DNA of 54,726 nucleotides from Chitinophagaceae bacterium (GCA_020437365.1 JAGQWM010000012.1:1-54726); one strand, 5' to 3'. Shown: positions 14,802 to 24,936, counted from the first letter of the stretch. Numbers and translations are program-made. Notes: generated by a model from the sequence alone, not told the origin.

Positions 14802-17800
14802 ATGAAAATATTTGAAGGCATTCGTGATAAATTCAAAGAAGTTAAACTCACCAGTTGGGCTGTCGATAATAGAACGGTGATGTACATCGTGGCGGTCATG
14901 ATTACAGTGTATGGATTGATACAGTTCAACAATATGCCGAAAGAACAATTTCCGGATATTGTAGTACCAACAATATCTGTAACGACTATTTATGCCGGCA
15001 ATTCACCCAAGGATATTGAAAACTTAGTTACCAGGCCGATTGAAAAAGAATTGAAAAGCATCAGCGGCGCTAAGGTCAATAAAATACAAAGTACTTCACA
15101 AGCCGATTATAGTTTGATTGTTGTAGAATTTGATACGGGTGTTAAAACGGAAATAGCCAAACAAAAAGTAAAAGATGCCATTGATAAAGCCCGGTCCGAT
15201 TTGCCCACCGACTTGACACAGGAACCGGATGTGCAGGAATTTGCCTTTAGTGAAATGCCTATTATGTTTGTCAATATCAGTGGCAATTATGACGGCATGA
15301 CATTGAAAGCCTATGCCGATAAAATGCAGGACAAATTTGAAGAACTCAGTGAAGTCAACCGGGCAGAAATTGTTGGCGCACCGGAAAGAGAAATCCAAGT
15401 CAATGTTGATCCCTATAAAATGACGGCTGCCCGTGTCAGTTTTACTGATATTGAAAATGCCATACAAAGAGAGAATATTAATTTGACAGGAGGCCTCATC
15501 ACTGTCGGCAATATGAAAAGGACTTTGAAGATTAACGGTCAGTTCAAATCTATTGCCGATATGCAAGGCATCGTCGTAAGAAGTAGTGCAAGAGGTGCTG
15601 CTGTTTACCTGAAAGACATTGCTGAAATTAAAGACACCATTAAAGAAAGAGAAAGTTATGCCCGCCTGGATGGCAAAAATGTTGTTACCTTAAATATTAT
15701 TAAACGTGCCGGCGAAAACCTGATCAACTGTGCCGATAAAATTAAAGCCGCTGTAGCTGAAATGCGGCATAATGAAGAACTGCCCAAAGACCTTCGGATA
15801 GATTTTACCGGCGATACAAGTAAGCAAACCAAAACTTCTTTTGGTGAATTAATCAATACCATCATCATTGGTTTTATTTTGGTTTTGTTAATCCTGATGT
15901 TTTTCATGGGCGTTACCAATGCCTTCTTTGTGGCTTTGAGTGTGCCGTTGAGTGTGTTTGTGGCCTTTCTGTTTTTACCGATTGCAGATAGCATTGTGGG
16001 GACGAGTGTAACGTTGAATTTCATTGTACTCTTTGCCTTGCTTTTCGGGTTGGGTATCATTGTGGATGATGCCATTGTGGTCATAGAAAATACACACCGG
16101 ATTTATAATAATGGTAAAGTACCCATTGTCCGAAGTGCAAAAGAGGCTGCCGGTGAAATTTTTATTCCGGTGCTGGCCGGTACAGCTACAACGCTGGCTC
16201 CATTTTTCCCTTTACTATTTTGGAAAGGATTGATTGGTAAGTTTATGATTTACCTGCCTACGATTTTGATTCTCACCTTGGCTGCTTCGTTAATTGTTGC
16301 ATTTGTTTTCAACCCGGTTTTTGCAGTCAGTTTTATGAAACCGGAAGGCAAAGAATTTCAAAAACCAAAGAAAGCCATTTTTAAAAATAAATGGTTCCTG
16401 GTGTTTGCCATTGCAGGCGTGTTGGTTCACTTCAGCGGCATGCATGGCATTGCCAATTTCCTTTTACTAATGGCCATACTTATGGTGGTGAACGCCTATT
16501 TCTTAAATGGCATCATTCATCGTATCCAGAAAAAAGCATTGCCTAAAATAATGGCCCGCTATGAAAAACTACTGCGCTGGATTTTAGTTGGCAAAAGACC
16601 GGTTTGGGCATTTATTTCTTTGTTCGGATTATTTATTCTTTCCGTTGGCTTTTTGATGCTGCGGGGCAATAAATCTACATTCTTTCCGAGTGGCGACCCC
16701 AATTTCGTATATGTATATTTAAAATTACCTGCTGGTTCTGACGTAAAATATACAGACAGTGTAACAACGGTTTTGGAAAAAAGAGTGGAGAAAGTGCTGG
16801 CCAAAGAAAAACCCGGTACACCCGGTAGTATTGTTGAAAGTATTATTTCCAACGTAGCTGTCAATGCCAACAATCCGAGAGATAATAACCGGAGTGTACA
16901 ATCCAACCTCGGAAGAATACAAGTTTCTTTTGTGGAATACGAAAAAAGACATGGTAAGAGTACAATGGTGTACAAAAATGCCATTCGGGATGCCGTGCAG
17001 GGCATTCCCGGTGCCGAAGTGGAAGTGGCACAGGAAGATGCAGGGCCGCCTACCGATCCGCCGGTTAATATAGAAGTAGCAGGCGATGATTTTGAAAATA
17101 TTTCGATGGTGGCCAAGAACTTGTACAATTTCTTAGACACGAACCGTATTAAGGGTATTGAAAACCTGCAACCTGATGTGGACCTGGTGAATCCTGAAAT
17201 TTCTGTTCATGTAGATCGGGAAAGAGCGATGATGGAAGGCATCAGCACTGCACAAGTAGGCATGGAATTGCGTACCGCTGTTTTTGGAAAAGAAGTCAGT
17301 AAACTGAAAGATGGTGAAGATGAATATAAAATTCAACTCCGCAATATTACTGGAATGCGCAATAATATCACCGACCTGTTGAATATGCGCATCACCTTTA
17401 TGGATATGAATACCATGATGGTAAAATCCATACCACTCAGTGCCGTAGCCACCGTAGATTATACCAATACGGCCGGCGGTATCAAAAGAAAAAACCTGAA
17501 ACGTACCATTCAGTTACAGAGTAATGTAGAAGATCCGACAATGGTAGGCGGTATCAATGCCAAATTGCAAACCAAGATTGATGAGTTTAAACAAATTTCA
17601 AATATTCCGCAGGATGTTACAATAAAACTAAGCGGACAAAGTGAGCAAGAAAAAGAAACACAAACGTTTTTAGGGAAAGCATTCCTGATGGCAATTGGAT
17701 TAATCTTTTTAATTCTTGTATTACAATTCAATTCGCTGAGTAAACCGTTTATTGTTATCACGGAAATATTTTTCTCAATTATTGGCGTCTTGCTGGGCTA

Positions 17801-18377
17801 TGCCATTACGGGTATGACCATTGCAACGATTATGTTATTAGTCGGCATAGTTGGATTGGCCGGTATCGTTATCAAAAATGGTATTTTGATTATTGAATTT
17901 ACGGATGAATTGCGTGGCAGAGGAATGCGTACTAGAGAAGCGGCTATTCAAGCTGGTAAAATTCGTATCATTCCGGTCATGCTGACTGCTTTGGCAACTA
18001 TTCTCGGATTATTGCCGCTGGCTATTGGGTTCAATATTGATTTCGCAGGATTGTTCAATGATTTTAATCCACATATATTTTTCGGAGGTGATAGTGTGGT
18101 CTTTTGGGGCCCATTGAGTTGGACCATCATCTTTGGTTTAATATTCGCATTCTTCCTCACATTGGTCATGGTGCCCAGTATGTACCTGATTGCAGAAAGA
18201 TTAAGAAGGCCGATGGAACGTTTTTATGGCACTCGTTTTATCGCATTATTAGGATTTACCGGGCCGCTATTTTTCATTTTTGTACTTATTATGTATGGTA
18301 TCAGGAGATTGCAGGGCAAAAAAGTTTGGGTAGGAAAATTGAAGGAGGCAGCGAAAACAGAAGAAAAAGAGTCTTAA
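14802..18377 (+). CDS. RND-family efflux permease
   Basis: Inner-membrane proton-driven pump of about 1191 aa, longer than AcrB because of a C-terminal extension and an inter-helix insertion near residues 535-600. The N-terminus has the family start TVMYIVAVMITVYGLIQF and later PKDIENLVTRPIE. Transmembrane helix 4 has the proton-relay pair in GLGIIVDDAIVVIENTHR, and the C-terminal half repeats the domain with GIVGLAGIVIKNGILIIEF. The open frame begins at a TTG at 14796; ATG at 14802 is the natural start. Substrate cannot be predicted. Confidence 0.93.
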   Translation: MKIFEGIRDKFKEVKLTSWAVDNRTVMYIVAVMITVYGLIQFNNMPKEQFPDIVVPTISVTTIYAGNSPKDIENLVTRPIEKELKSISGAKVNKIQSTSQADYSLIVVEFDTGVKTEIAKQKVKDAIDKARSDLPTDLTQEPDVQEFAFSEMPIMFVNISGNYDGMTLKAYADKMQDKFEELSEVNRAEIVGAPEREIQVNVDPYKMTAARVSFTDIENAIQRENINLTGGLITVGNMKRTLKINGQFKSIADMQGIVVRSSARGAAVYLKDIAEIKDTIKERESYARLDGKNVVTLNIIKRAGENLINCADKIKAAVAEMRHNEELPKDLRIDFTGDTSKQTKTSFGELINTIIIGFILVLLILMFFMGVTNAFFVALSVPLSVFVAFLFLPIADSIVGTSVTLNFIVLFALLFGLGIIVDDAIVVIENTHRIYNNGKVPIVRSAKEAAGEIFIPVLAGTATTLAPFFPLLFWKGLIGKFMIYLPTILILTLAASLIVAFVFNPVFAVSFMKPEGKEFQKPKKAIFKNKWFLVFAIAGVLVHFSGMHGIANFLLLMAILMVVNAYFLNGIIHRIQKKALPKIMARYEKLLRWILVGKRPVWAFISLFGLFILSVGFLMLRGNKSTFFPSGDPNFVYVYLKLPAGSDVKYTDSVTTVLEKRVEKVLAKEKPGTPGSIVESIISNVAVNANNPRDNNRSVQSNLGRIQVSFVEYEKRHGKSTMVYKNAIRDAVQGIPGAEVEVAQEDAGPPTDPPVNIEVAGDDFENISMVAKNLYNFLDTNRIKGIENLQPDVDLVNPEISVHVDRERAMMEGISTAQVGMELRTAVFGKEVSKLKDGEDEYKIQLRNITGMRNNITDLLNMRITFMDMNTMMVKSIPLSAVATVDYTNTAGGIKRKNLKRTIQLQSNVEDPTMVGGINAKLQTKIDEFKQISNIPQDVTIKLSGQSEQEKETQTFLGKAFLMAIGLIFLILVLQFNSLSKPFIVITEIFFSIIGVLLGYAITGMTIATIMLLVGIVGLAGIVIKNGILIIEFTDELRGRGMRTREAAIQAGKIRIIPVMLTALATILGLLPLAIGFNIDFAGLFNDFNPHIFFGGDSVVFWGPLSWTIIFGLIFAFFLTLVMVPSMYLIAERLRRPMERFYGTRFIALLGFTGPLFFIFVLIMYGIRRLQGKKVWVGKLKEAAKTEEKES

Positions 18378-18405
18378 TGAGTGGTGGTTGGTTTTGGTTA
18401 TAATA

Positions 18406-18440
18406 TGAAGCGGCTTTTTTGATAAAGCCGCTTCAATTTT
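18406..18440 (+). terminator. Rho-independent terminator of the efflux operon
   Basis: GAAGCGGCTTT (18406-18416) pairs with AAAGCCGCTTC (18423-18433), an 11-bp perfect stem with a 6-base loop, followed by AATTTTTT. It lies 29 bases after the pump stop codon. Confidence 0.9.
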
Positions 18441-18581
18441 TTATACATGCCGCTACTGATTCCGATTGGCTCCTCCCAAAGTATTTTCACAAAACTTTAC
18501 TGTGCTTTCACCGAATAATGGATAGCCCATTATCAAAAATTATTTAAATTGATTCGACTTTAATTTTTTCAATAAAAAACC

Positions 18582-19388
18582 ATGACAATGAGCAATACAA
18601 CACGACAAAACCATGAAATAGATTATAAAATTTTCGGCAACGATTTGCAATACGTAGAAATAGAATTGGACCCACAGGAAACGGCTGTAGCCGAAAGCGG
18701 AGCAATGATGATGATGGAAGAAAATATTTCCATGCAAACCATCTTTGGTGATGGTGCTGAACAACCCAAAGGTTTTTTGGGAAAACTGGTCAGTGCCGGC
18801 AAAAGAGTCTTAACAGGCGAAAGTTTATTTATGACAGCGTTTACCAACGATGGTGCCGGAAAAAAAAGAATCAGTTTTGCAGCGCCTTATACCGGTAAAA
18901 TTATTCCCATCGATCTGCAACAATTGGGTGGCACCGTCATTGTGCAGAAAGATGCTTTTCTCTGTGCTGCCAAAGGAGTCAGCATTGGTATATTTTTCCA
19001 AAAAAGATTAGGCGTTGGTATTTTCGGCGGCGAAGGATTTATCATGGAAAAATTAGAAGGGGATGGTATGGTTTTTCTACATGCCGGCGGCTATATCATT
19101 GAGAGAGAATTGCAACCCGGCGAAATATTAAAAATAGATACCGGTTGTATTGTCGGATATACACCGGGCGTTCAGTTCGATATTGAATTTGTACGAGGAG
19201 TTAAAAATTTTATGTTTGGTGGCGAAGGATTGTATTTTGCCCGCTTGCAAGGCCCCGGCAAAGTGTGGATTCAGTCCTTGCCAATAAGCAGATTGGCCAG
19301 TCGGCTTGTGGCCTATGGCACTTATCATCGCAAAGAAGAAGGCAGTGTATTGGGTGGCTTGGGCAATTTGTTCGATGGAAAAGAATAA
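18582..19388 (+). CDS. AIM24 / TIGR00266-family protein
   Basis: 268 aa of the AIM24 family, a compact beta-rich fold. Visible features are YVEIELDPQETAVAESGAMM near the start, KRVLTGESLFMTAFTNDG, the central PGEILKIDTGCIVGYTP and the end GPGKVWIQSLPISRLASRL. No signal peptide or membrane helix. A cytoplasmic protein of unknown biochemical function in bacteria. It stands alone between the efflux operon terminator and the oxidoreductase gene. Confidence 0.88.
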   Translation: MTMSNTTRQNHEIDYKIFGNDLQYVEIELDPQETAVAESGAMMMMEENISMQTIFGDGAEQPKGFLGKLVSAGKRVLTGESLFMTAFTNDGAGKKRISFAAPYTGKIIPIDLQQLGGTVIVQKDAFLCAAKGVSIGIFFQKRLGVGIFGGEGFIMEKLEGDGMVFLHAGGYIIERELQPGEILKIDTGCIVGYTPGVQFDIEFVRGVKNFMFGGEGLYFARLQGPGKVWIQSLPISRLASRLVAYGTYHRKEEGSVLGGLGNLFDGKE

Positions 19389-19483
19389 TTTTTCCAGATG
19401 TATTGGATACATTTCATTTTTCGAAAATCGATAGCGAATGAACCTTAAGTTTTTTTACATTCGCAGTATCAAGTTATAACACT

Positions 19484-21334
19484 ATGGAACGGAAACAAGA
19501 AGTTTTACAAGATGTAGTTATCAAATTTGCAGGCGATAGTGGAGATGGAATGCAATTGACCGGTACCCAGTTCACCAATAATACAGCGATGCTGGGAATT
19601 GATCTTTCTACTTTTCCGGATTTCCCGGCCGAAATCAGGGCACCGTTAGGTACTTTACCCGGCGTAAGTGGATTTCAATTACGTTTTTCCAGCGATAGGA
19701 TTTTTACACCTGGCGATGCTTGCGATGTATTGGTGGCCATGAATGCGGCTGCTTTAAAAACAAATTTGAAGGCATTGAAAAAAGGCGGAAAAATAATTGT
19801 GAATGCCGATGGCTTCGATGCCAAAAACCTGCGCCTCGCCAATTATGCTGACGGACAAAATCCATTGGAAGATGAAAGCCTTAGTAACTACGAAGTCATT
19901 AAAATGGATGTTACTAAAATGACACGGGAAGCATTGAAAGACTTTGACCTTGGCATGAAAGAAAAGGACAGGGCCAAAAATATGTTTGTACTCGGCTTTT
20001 TGTATTTCATGTATAACCGTGATATGGAAAGCACCATAAAATTTCTGAAAGAAAAATTTAGTAAAAAACCCGACATCTTCGAAAGCAATGTAAAAGTGTT
20101 GCAAGCCGGTTATAACTATGGCGATACAACCGAAACTTTTACAACAACTTATTCCGTAGAAAAAGCATCGATGGATTCGGGTACCTATCGTTCCGTGATG
20201 GGCAACCAGGCTATTGCTTACGGCTTGATAGCGGCAGCGCAGAAAAGCGGTTTGTCTTTATTTCTCGGTTCTTATCCCATTACACCGGCATCAGATATTT
20301 TACATGAATTGAGTAAACATAAAAATTTTGGTGTCAAAACTTTTCAGGCCGAAGATGAAATTGCAGCAGTAACATCAGCCATTGGCGCTGCTTATGGCGG
20401 AGCTTTAGGAGTTACAACTTCCAGTGGTCCGGGTATTGCATTAAAAGGAGAAGCCATGGGCTTGGCAGTGATGTTGGAAATTCCATTGGTTGTTATCAAT
20501 ATTCAACGAGGTGGGCCATCTACCGGATTACCTACAAAAACAGAACAATCGGATTTGATGCAAGCCTATTATGGCCGTAATGGTGAATCGCCAATGCCGA
20601 TCGTTGCAGCCAGTACACCGGCCGATTGTTTTGCGGCAGTTTATGAAGCCGTACGCATTGCCGTTACACACATGACACCGGTGATGCTCCTAAGCGATGG
20701 ATATATTGCCAATGGCGCCGAACCTTGGAAATTTCCAACTGCAGAGGAATTACCCTCAATAGTTGTTAACGTAAAAAAAGAATTAGCCGAAGGCGAAGAA
20801 AAATTACAACCCTATGCCCGTGATGAAAAACTGGCCAGGCCATGGGCTATTCCCGGTACGCCTCATTTAGAACACCGGATTGGTGGATTAGAAAAAGAAA
20901 ATATTACCGGCAATATTAGTTATGAGCCGGAAAATCACCAGTTGATGGTAAAAATAAGACAGGAGAAAGTGGATAAGATTGCCAACTATATTCCCGAACA
21001 AAAATTGGATAGCGGACCCGAGAAAGGCGACATCTTAGTTTTGGGCTGGGGCTCTACTTATGGTGCCATCAAAAGTGCTTGTGCCGATATGCAACGAAAA
21101 GGCCAAGCCGTTAGCCATGCTCATTTAAGATATGTAAGGCCTTTCCCGAAAAACCTCGGAAGTTTATTGAAGAATTTTAAAAAGGTATTGGTTCCGGAAA
21201 TTAATAACGGGCAATTAGTCAAAATTATCAGGGATGAATTCCTGATAGATGCACAACCTTATAATAAAATTATGGGCATTCCTATTACCAAAACAGAATT
21301 GGTATCGGAATTGGAAAAAATGTTGGCTCAATAA
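19484..21334 (+). CDS. korA: 2-oxoacid:acceptor oxidoreductase, fused gamma-alpha subunit (KorA type)
   Basis: 616 aa. The gamma domain comes first (FAGDSGDGMQLTGTQFTNN, about residues 1-190), then the alpha (pyrimidine-binding) domain from about residue 235 (GNQAIAYGLIAAAQKSGLS, YPITPASDILHEL, TSSGPGIALKGEAMGLAVM). The full enzyme needs a beta subunit that binds thiamine diphosphate and Fe-S. That gene, normally next door, is absent: the next gene runs on the other strand and its stop lies 3 bases away. The alpha subunit probably pairs with a beta encoded elsewhere. Substrate (2-oxoglutarate or another 2-oxoacid) is not proven. Confidence 0.85.
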   Translation: MERKQEVLQDVVIKFAGDSGDGMQLTGTQFTNNTAMLGIDLSTFPDFPAEIRAPLGTLPGVSGFQLRFSSDRIFTPGDACDVLVAMNAAALKTNLKALKKGGKIIVNADGFDAKNLRLANYADGQNPLEDESLSNYEVIKMDVTKMTREALKDFDLGMKEKDRAKNMFVLGFLYFMYNRDMESTIKFLKEKFSKKPDIFESNVKVLQAGYNYGDTTETFTTTYSVEKASMDSGTYRSVMGNQAIAYGLIAAAQKSGLSLFLGSYPITPASDILHELSKHKNFGVKTFQAEDEIAAVTSAIGAAYGGALGVTTSSGPGIALKGEAMGLAVMLEIPLVVINIQRGGPSTGLPTKTEQSDLMQAYYGRNGESPMPIVAASTPADCFAAVYEAVRIAVTHMTPVMLLSDGYIANGAEPWKFPTAEELPSIVVNVKKELAEGEEKLQPYARDEKLARPWAIPGTPHLEHRIGGLEKENITGNISYEPENHQLMVKIRQEKVDKIANYIPEQKLDSGPEKGDILVLGWGSTYGAIKSACADMQRKGQAVSHAHLRYVRPFPKNLGSLLKNFKKVLVPEINNGQLVKIIRDEFLIDAQPYNKIMGIPITKTELVSELEKMLAQ

Positions 21335-21337
21335 AAA

Positions 21338-22594
21338 TTATATACCGGGTTTGTACACTTCCATTGGGTGAGGAATCGCATAGGCTAAAGCGAAAGCTAC
21401 AATAACGAAAATCAAACCAAACATAAAAATATTATAGGCAATGCGAAGCAGTTTATATTTTCGGGCCAGCACAACACCGAGAAAATAAGTGTCTTTTACA
21501 ATGCTGCTATACAAATAATCTTTATCGTTCATCAATTCACCCATAGCCCAATCATAATCGGGTAATGACATTTTATAAAAATTACCAAAGAACAATAAGT
21601 TCGTCTTTTTAGTGGTGATATCATCTTGTGTAAATGTACCATGACTGACATTAGGCCTTGTGGCCAAAATAGAAAACACAATGGTAGATACACAAATAGC
21701 GACCAATAGAAAAAATGGAATCATCAAATTAGGATTGGTATCGAGTTTTGTAATTAACGATGAAATGACAATACTCAAAATAATGGCATTGACCGAAATA
21801 AGAATATTGGCTTTCGAATCGGCCATCTGGCTCAGGTTGTTTTGGTTTTGTGCCATGATACGAAATACAGTGGCAATCCCTCTTTCGGATTGATTTTTTT
21901 TCTTATCCTTATCACTGAGTTTCGCATCATCCACTTTTATTTTATCTTCCATTTTCTTGGATTTCTTTTTCTTTTTATCTTTTTTACCTGAATGGTTGAG
22001 TTTCTCTTTCAGTTCCCGGATATGTACTTCTTTGATGGGCTGTAATCTTTCCTGTCCGTAGGTTGTAAAATATTTATGGTCTTCTAAAAATTGAATATCA
22101 TTTTGCCACCAGTCTTTTTTCCCGATTTCTTCTTTCCCGAAATTTTTCATTTCATTTCTGAGCAATTTTGTTTTGGCGGCATAAGCATCTGTTCCGAGGT
22201 GAAAAAGATCAGCATCGCAGATTATTTTTTCTATGGTGTTGGTGGGCGTTTGTGGCATACGGGTAGCGTTGATGCAGCCACTTACTTTGGTCATCATTTC
22301 GGGCGAAGCCGCGGCATTCACTAAAAAATCATTCGCCAATTGCACACTTAAGGTCTCATGGTCTTTGGCCTGGCCACCGGTATAGCCGGTATCATGAAAC
22401 CAGGCTGCCACCAGTAAAGCGGTTTTGTCATCATCGGCAATATGAAAATAATCTGCAATACTTTCACAAGCTGTTACCACTTCTTCTGTATGTTCCAATG
22501 TATGGAAACGAATGTTTTTATTAAGTTTGTTAGTCAGCAATTCGGTTACAAAGGCCTGCGCCTTTTGAATTATTTCTAATTGAGTTCCTGTCAT
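21338..22594 (-). CDS. HD-domain phosphohydrolase fused to a Pycsar-type membrane effector domain
   Basis: 418 aa from the ATG at 22594 (the frame opens at 22654, but the extra 20 residues look non-coding). Residues 1-190 form an HD domain with metal ligands visible as HTLEH (31-35), WFHDTG (H67, D68) and CDAD (127-129). A very lysine-rich linker (about 203-233) leads to a second domain with NQNNLSQMADSKANILISVN, helices near 266-282, 292-310 and 388-407, and YLYSSIVKDTYFLGVVL. This second part matches what I know of the PycTM-like effector family. No cyclase gene is nearby, so a Pycsar defence role is unproven; the HD part might hydrolyse a nucleotide signal. Confidence 0.75.
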   Translation of the reverse strand: MTGTQLEIIQKAQAFVTELLTNKLNKNIRFHTLEHTEEVVTACESIADYFHIADDDKTALLVAAWFHDTGYTGGQAKDHETLSVQLANDFLVNAAASPEMMTKVSGCINATRMPQTPTNTIEKIICDADLFHLGTDAYAAKTKLLRNEMKNFGKEEIGKKDWWQNDIQFLEDHKYFTTYGQERLQPIKEVHIRELKEKLNHSGKKDKKKKKSKKMEDKIKVDDAKLSDKDKKKNQSERGIATVFRIMAQNQNNLSQMADSKANILISVNAIILSIVISSLITKLDTNPNLMIPFFLLVAICVSTIVFSILATRPNVSHGTFTQDDITTKKTNLLFFGNFYKMSLPDYDWAMGELMNDKDYLYSSIVKDTYFLGVVLARKYKLLRIAYNIFMFGLIFVIVAFALAYAIPHPMEVYKPGI

Positions 22595-22637
22595 GCTGAA
22601 ATGATTAGTTTTGATAAATTTAAACAAAATTAGAACA

Positions 22638-24281
22638 ATGACTTTCCTAAACAATAAAAACTATTTTCTTTTTTCGGTTTTGTGTGGTTGTGTTGTGCTT
22701 TTCGGATGCCGTCAAAAGACACGGGTGCTTTCCTCTCCACCTCATTATAATTTTGCAGAGGTCTATACCGACAAGCTTGATTTGAAATTGCAGGAAATTT
22801 CGGGACTGACCTGGGATCCGAACCTGAATCTGTTTTATGCCGTGAATGATGAACAAGGCAAATTGTTTACACTCGACAAGGAATCGAAAGTCATCAGTGG
22901 CGAGTTTGGCTTTGGCGATAATGGTGATTATGAAGACGTTGCCATCCTGAATGACATTCCTTATATATTGCGAAGCGATGGAACCGTATTTAAATTTATG
23001 AGAGATAATGAAGGCAAAAGCTATTCGATCAATATGGGAAAATTGCCTTTGGCCGGTTCCAATGATTTTGAATCGATGTATAGTTACCCTGAAAAAAATG
23101 CATTGATTCTGATTTGTAAAAACTGTAAAATTGATGATAATAATTCAGTAAGTGCTTTTGCTTTTTACCCCGATTCAATTGGTTTTGATGACAAACCTTT
23201 TTTTGTGATTGATGCCAAAAAAGTAAGGGAATTATCTCCTTTCAAAACTTCAAAATTCCAACCATCGGCTGCTGCTATTCATCCGCAGCTCAATCAATTA
23301 GTGATTCTTTCTTCTGCCAGTAATCAACTGGTGATGGCAGATTTGAAAGGCAATGTGCAATCTGTCTATAAACTTTCTCCGGCACTTTTCCCGCAACCCG
23401 AGGGATTGGCATTTAAGAATAATGGGAATATGTACATTTCCAATGAAGGCATCAATAAAAAAGCCACTTTGTTGAGTTTCCGTTATATAAATACTGATGA
23501 TTCCGCCCGTGATGATATAGAAAAGACGGGTTATAATTTGACAAAGCCCGATGAAATAATGGAACTGGGCAGACACCTTAGAGAGATTTCAGGCATGTCT
23601 TATTTAACAGCCACACACCAGATATTAGCAGAAAATGATGAGAAGGGTGATATTTTTACTGTCGATTTTGCTAAAAAGAATGACCATGTCGGTAAAGTGA
23701 AATTCGGTGGCAAAGGCGACTATGAAGATATATTGTATAAAGATTCTACCGTGTATATGTTGATCAGTAATGGCGTAATCGTCAGTGTGGATATGCGGGA
23801 TAGTTCTTTGGCTACACAATCCTACACACTGGACATTGGAAATAAAAATGAATTTGAAACCATGTACCTGAACAGTGATGGCAAATCATTGGTTTTGCTT
23901 TGCAAAGATTGTCATCACGAAAAAAATGAAGTAAGAAAAGCATACCGGTTCGACCTGGCTACCAAGCAATTTTCCACTACACCGATTTATCAAATAAATA
24001 TTAGCAGTATTCAACAAATACTCAATGATGATAAAGCTGAATTCAAACCTTCGGCCGGTGCTATCAGTCCGGTCAACGGGAAATTATATCTTGTGGCATC
24101 CGTAGGAAAAATATTGGTTGTGGCCAATGTAAAAGGAGAAGTAGAAAATGTAGTCCGGTTAAATCCTCAATTATATAACCAGCCCGAAGGCATCACCTTT
24201 GCACCCAATGGCGATTTATATATATCCAATGAAGGCGGCGAAGGCATTGCTACCATCCTGAAATTTAAGTATATGAAGTAG
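22638..24281 (+). CDS. Lipoprotein with two SdiA-regulated-type beta-propeller repeats
   Basis: 547 aa from ATG 22638; the frame opens at 22611 but the signal peptide begins at MTFLNNKNYF. A lipobox (VLFGC) anchors it. Residues about 40-270 and 300-547 repeat the same pattern: QEISGLTWD and REISGMSYL, GDYEDVA and GDYEDIL, NDFESMYS and NEFETMYL, KFQPSAAAIHP and EFKPSAGAISP, FPQPEGLAFKNNGNMYISNEG and NQPEGITFAPNGDLYISNEG. Each half resembles the SdiA-regulated propeller family. A binding or scaffold role on the outer membrane is likely. It is divergent from the HD-Pycsar gene with 43 bases between starts. Confidence 0.75.
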   Translation: MTFLNNKNYFLFSVLCGCVVLFGCRQKTRVLSSPPHYNFAEVYTDKLDLKLQEISGLTWDPNLNLFYAVNDEQGKLFTLDKESKVISGEFGFGDNGDYEDVAILNDIPYILRSDGTVFKFMRDNEGKSYSINMGKLPLAGSNDFESMYSYPEKNALILICKNCKIDDNNSVSAFAFYPDSIGFDDKPFFVIDAKKVRELSPFKTSKFQPSAAAIHPQLNQLVILSSASNQLVMADLKGNVQSVYKLSPALFPQPEGLAFKNNGNMYISNEGINKKATLLSFRYINTDDSARDDIEKTGYNLTKPDEIMELGRHLREISGMSYLTATHQILAENDEKGDIFTVDFAKKNDHVGKVKFGGKGDYEDILYKDSTVYMLISNGVIVSVDMRDSSLATQSYTLDIGNKNEFETMYLNSDGKSLVLLCKDCHHEKNEVRKAYRFDLATKQFSTTPIYQINISSIQQILNDDKAEFKPSAGAISPVNGKLYLVASVGKILVVANVKGEVENVVRLNPQLYNQPEGITFAPNGDLYISNEGGEGIATILKFKYMK

Positions 24282-24936
24282 TTTTTTTGTTGGCGATGCG
24301 ATGCAGAAAGTTTAAACTTAGGAATAGCCAAATGAATTCAATAGACCAGCCGGCCAGTACATCCGTTGGGTAATGCAATCGTAAATAAATACGGCTCCAC
24401 CCAATGGCGATTAATAATACAATGATAGTAACGGTAATGAACAGCTTACTATAAACCTGCTTTGATTTTTGATAAATAAAATATAGCAGTAAACCCCAAA
24501 ATGCAAGGCTCATCATGGCATGCCCACTGGGGAAACTATAATTTGTGACACCTTCTACCAACGGGAATTCCGGCCTTGCCCGATGAAAAATGTTTTTTAA
24601 TAAAGTCACCAACCCCAAACTGGATAGGGCAATGAACAGAACCTGCATAGCAGCGGTTTTATTTTTTTGCCCGATAAAAAAAAGAATCAACAACAGGTTG
24701 GCAGGAATTAAAAACAGGTGATTTCCTAAAAAGCTTATCGCTTTCATGGTATTTGTCATCGGTTGTGTTGCAAAGGCCGATAATCGGTTGAGCCCATCAA
24801 TATCCGGTTGTTTATTTTTTGCAATAAAGACAAGTACAATACACAAGCACAAAACAAATAAGGCGATAGAAAGCATTACCCATTTAAACGTTTGGTGTAT
24901 GCCGGATTTTTTTTGCTGCATGAAGCGTTGCATCAA
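24265..24936 (-). CDS. PAP2-family inner-membrane phosphatase
   Basis: 223 aa with about six membrane helices. The PAP2 catalytic motifs are complete: KNIFHRARP (114-122), PSGH (136-139) and SRIYLRLHYPTD (181-192). It dephosphorylates a lipid phosphate or pyrophosphate at the membrane, for example undecaprenyl pyrophosphate or phosphatidylglycerol phosphate; the substrate is not known. Its start overlaps the stop of the 1224-aa phosphoesterase/barrel gene by 4 bases, so the two are translationally coupled. Its stop overlaps the convergent lipoprotein gene by 17 bases. Confidence 0.88.
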   Translation of the reverse strand: MMQRFMQQKKSGIHQTFKWVMLSIALFVLCLCIVLVFIAKNKQPDIDGLNRLSAFATQPMTNTMKAISFLGNHLFLIPANLLLILFFIGQKNKTAAMQVLFIALSSLGLVTLLKNIFHRARPEFPLVEGVTNYSFPSGHAMMSLAFWGLLLYFIYQKSKQVYSKLFITVTIIVLLIAIGWSRIYLRLHYPTDVLAGWSIEFIWLFLSLNFLHRIANKKTTSYT

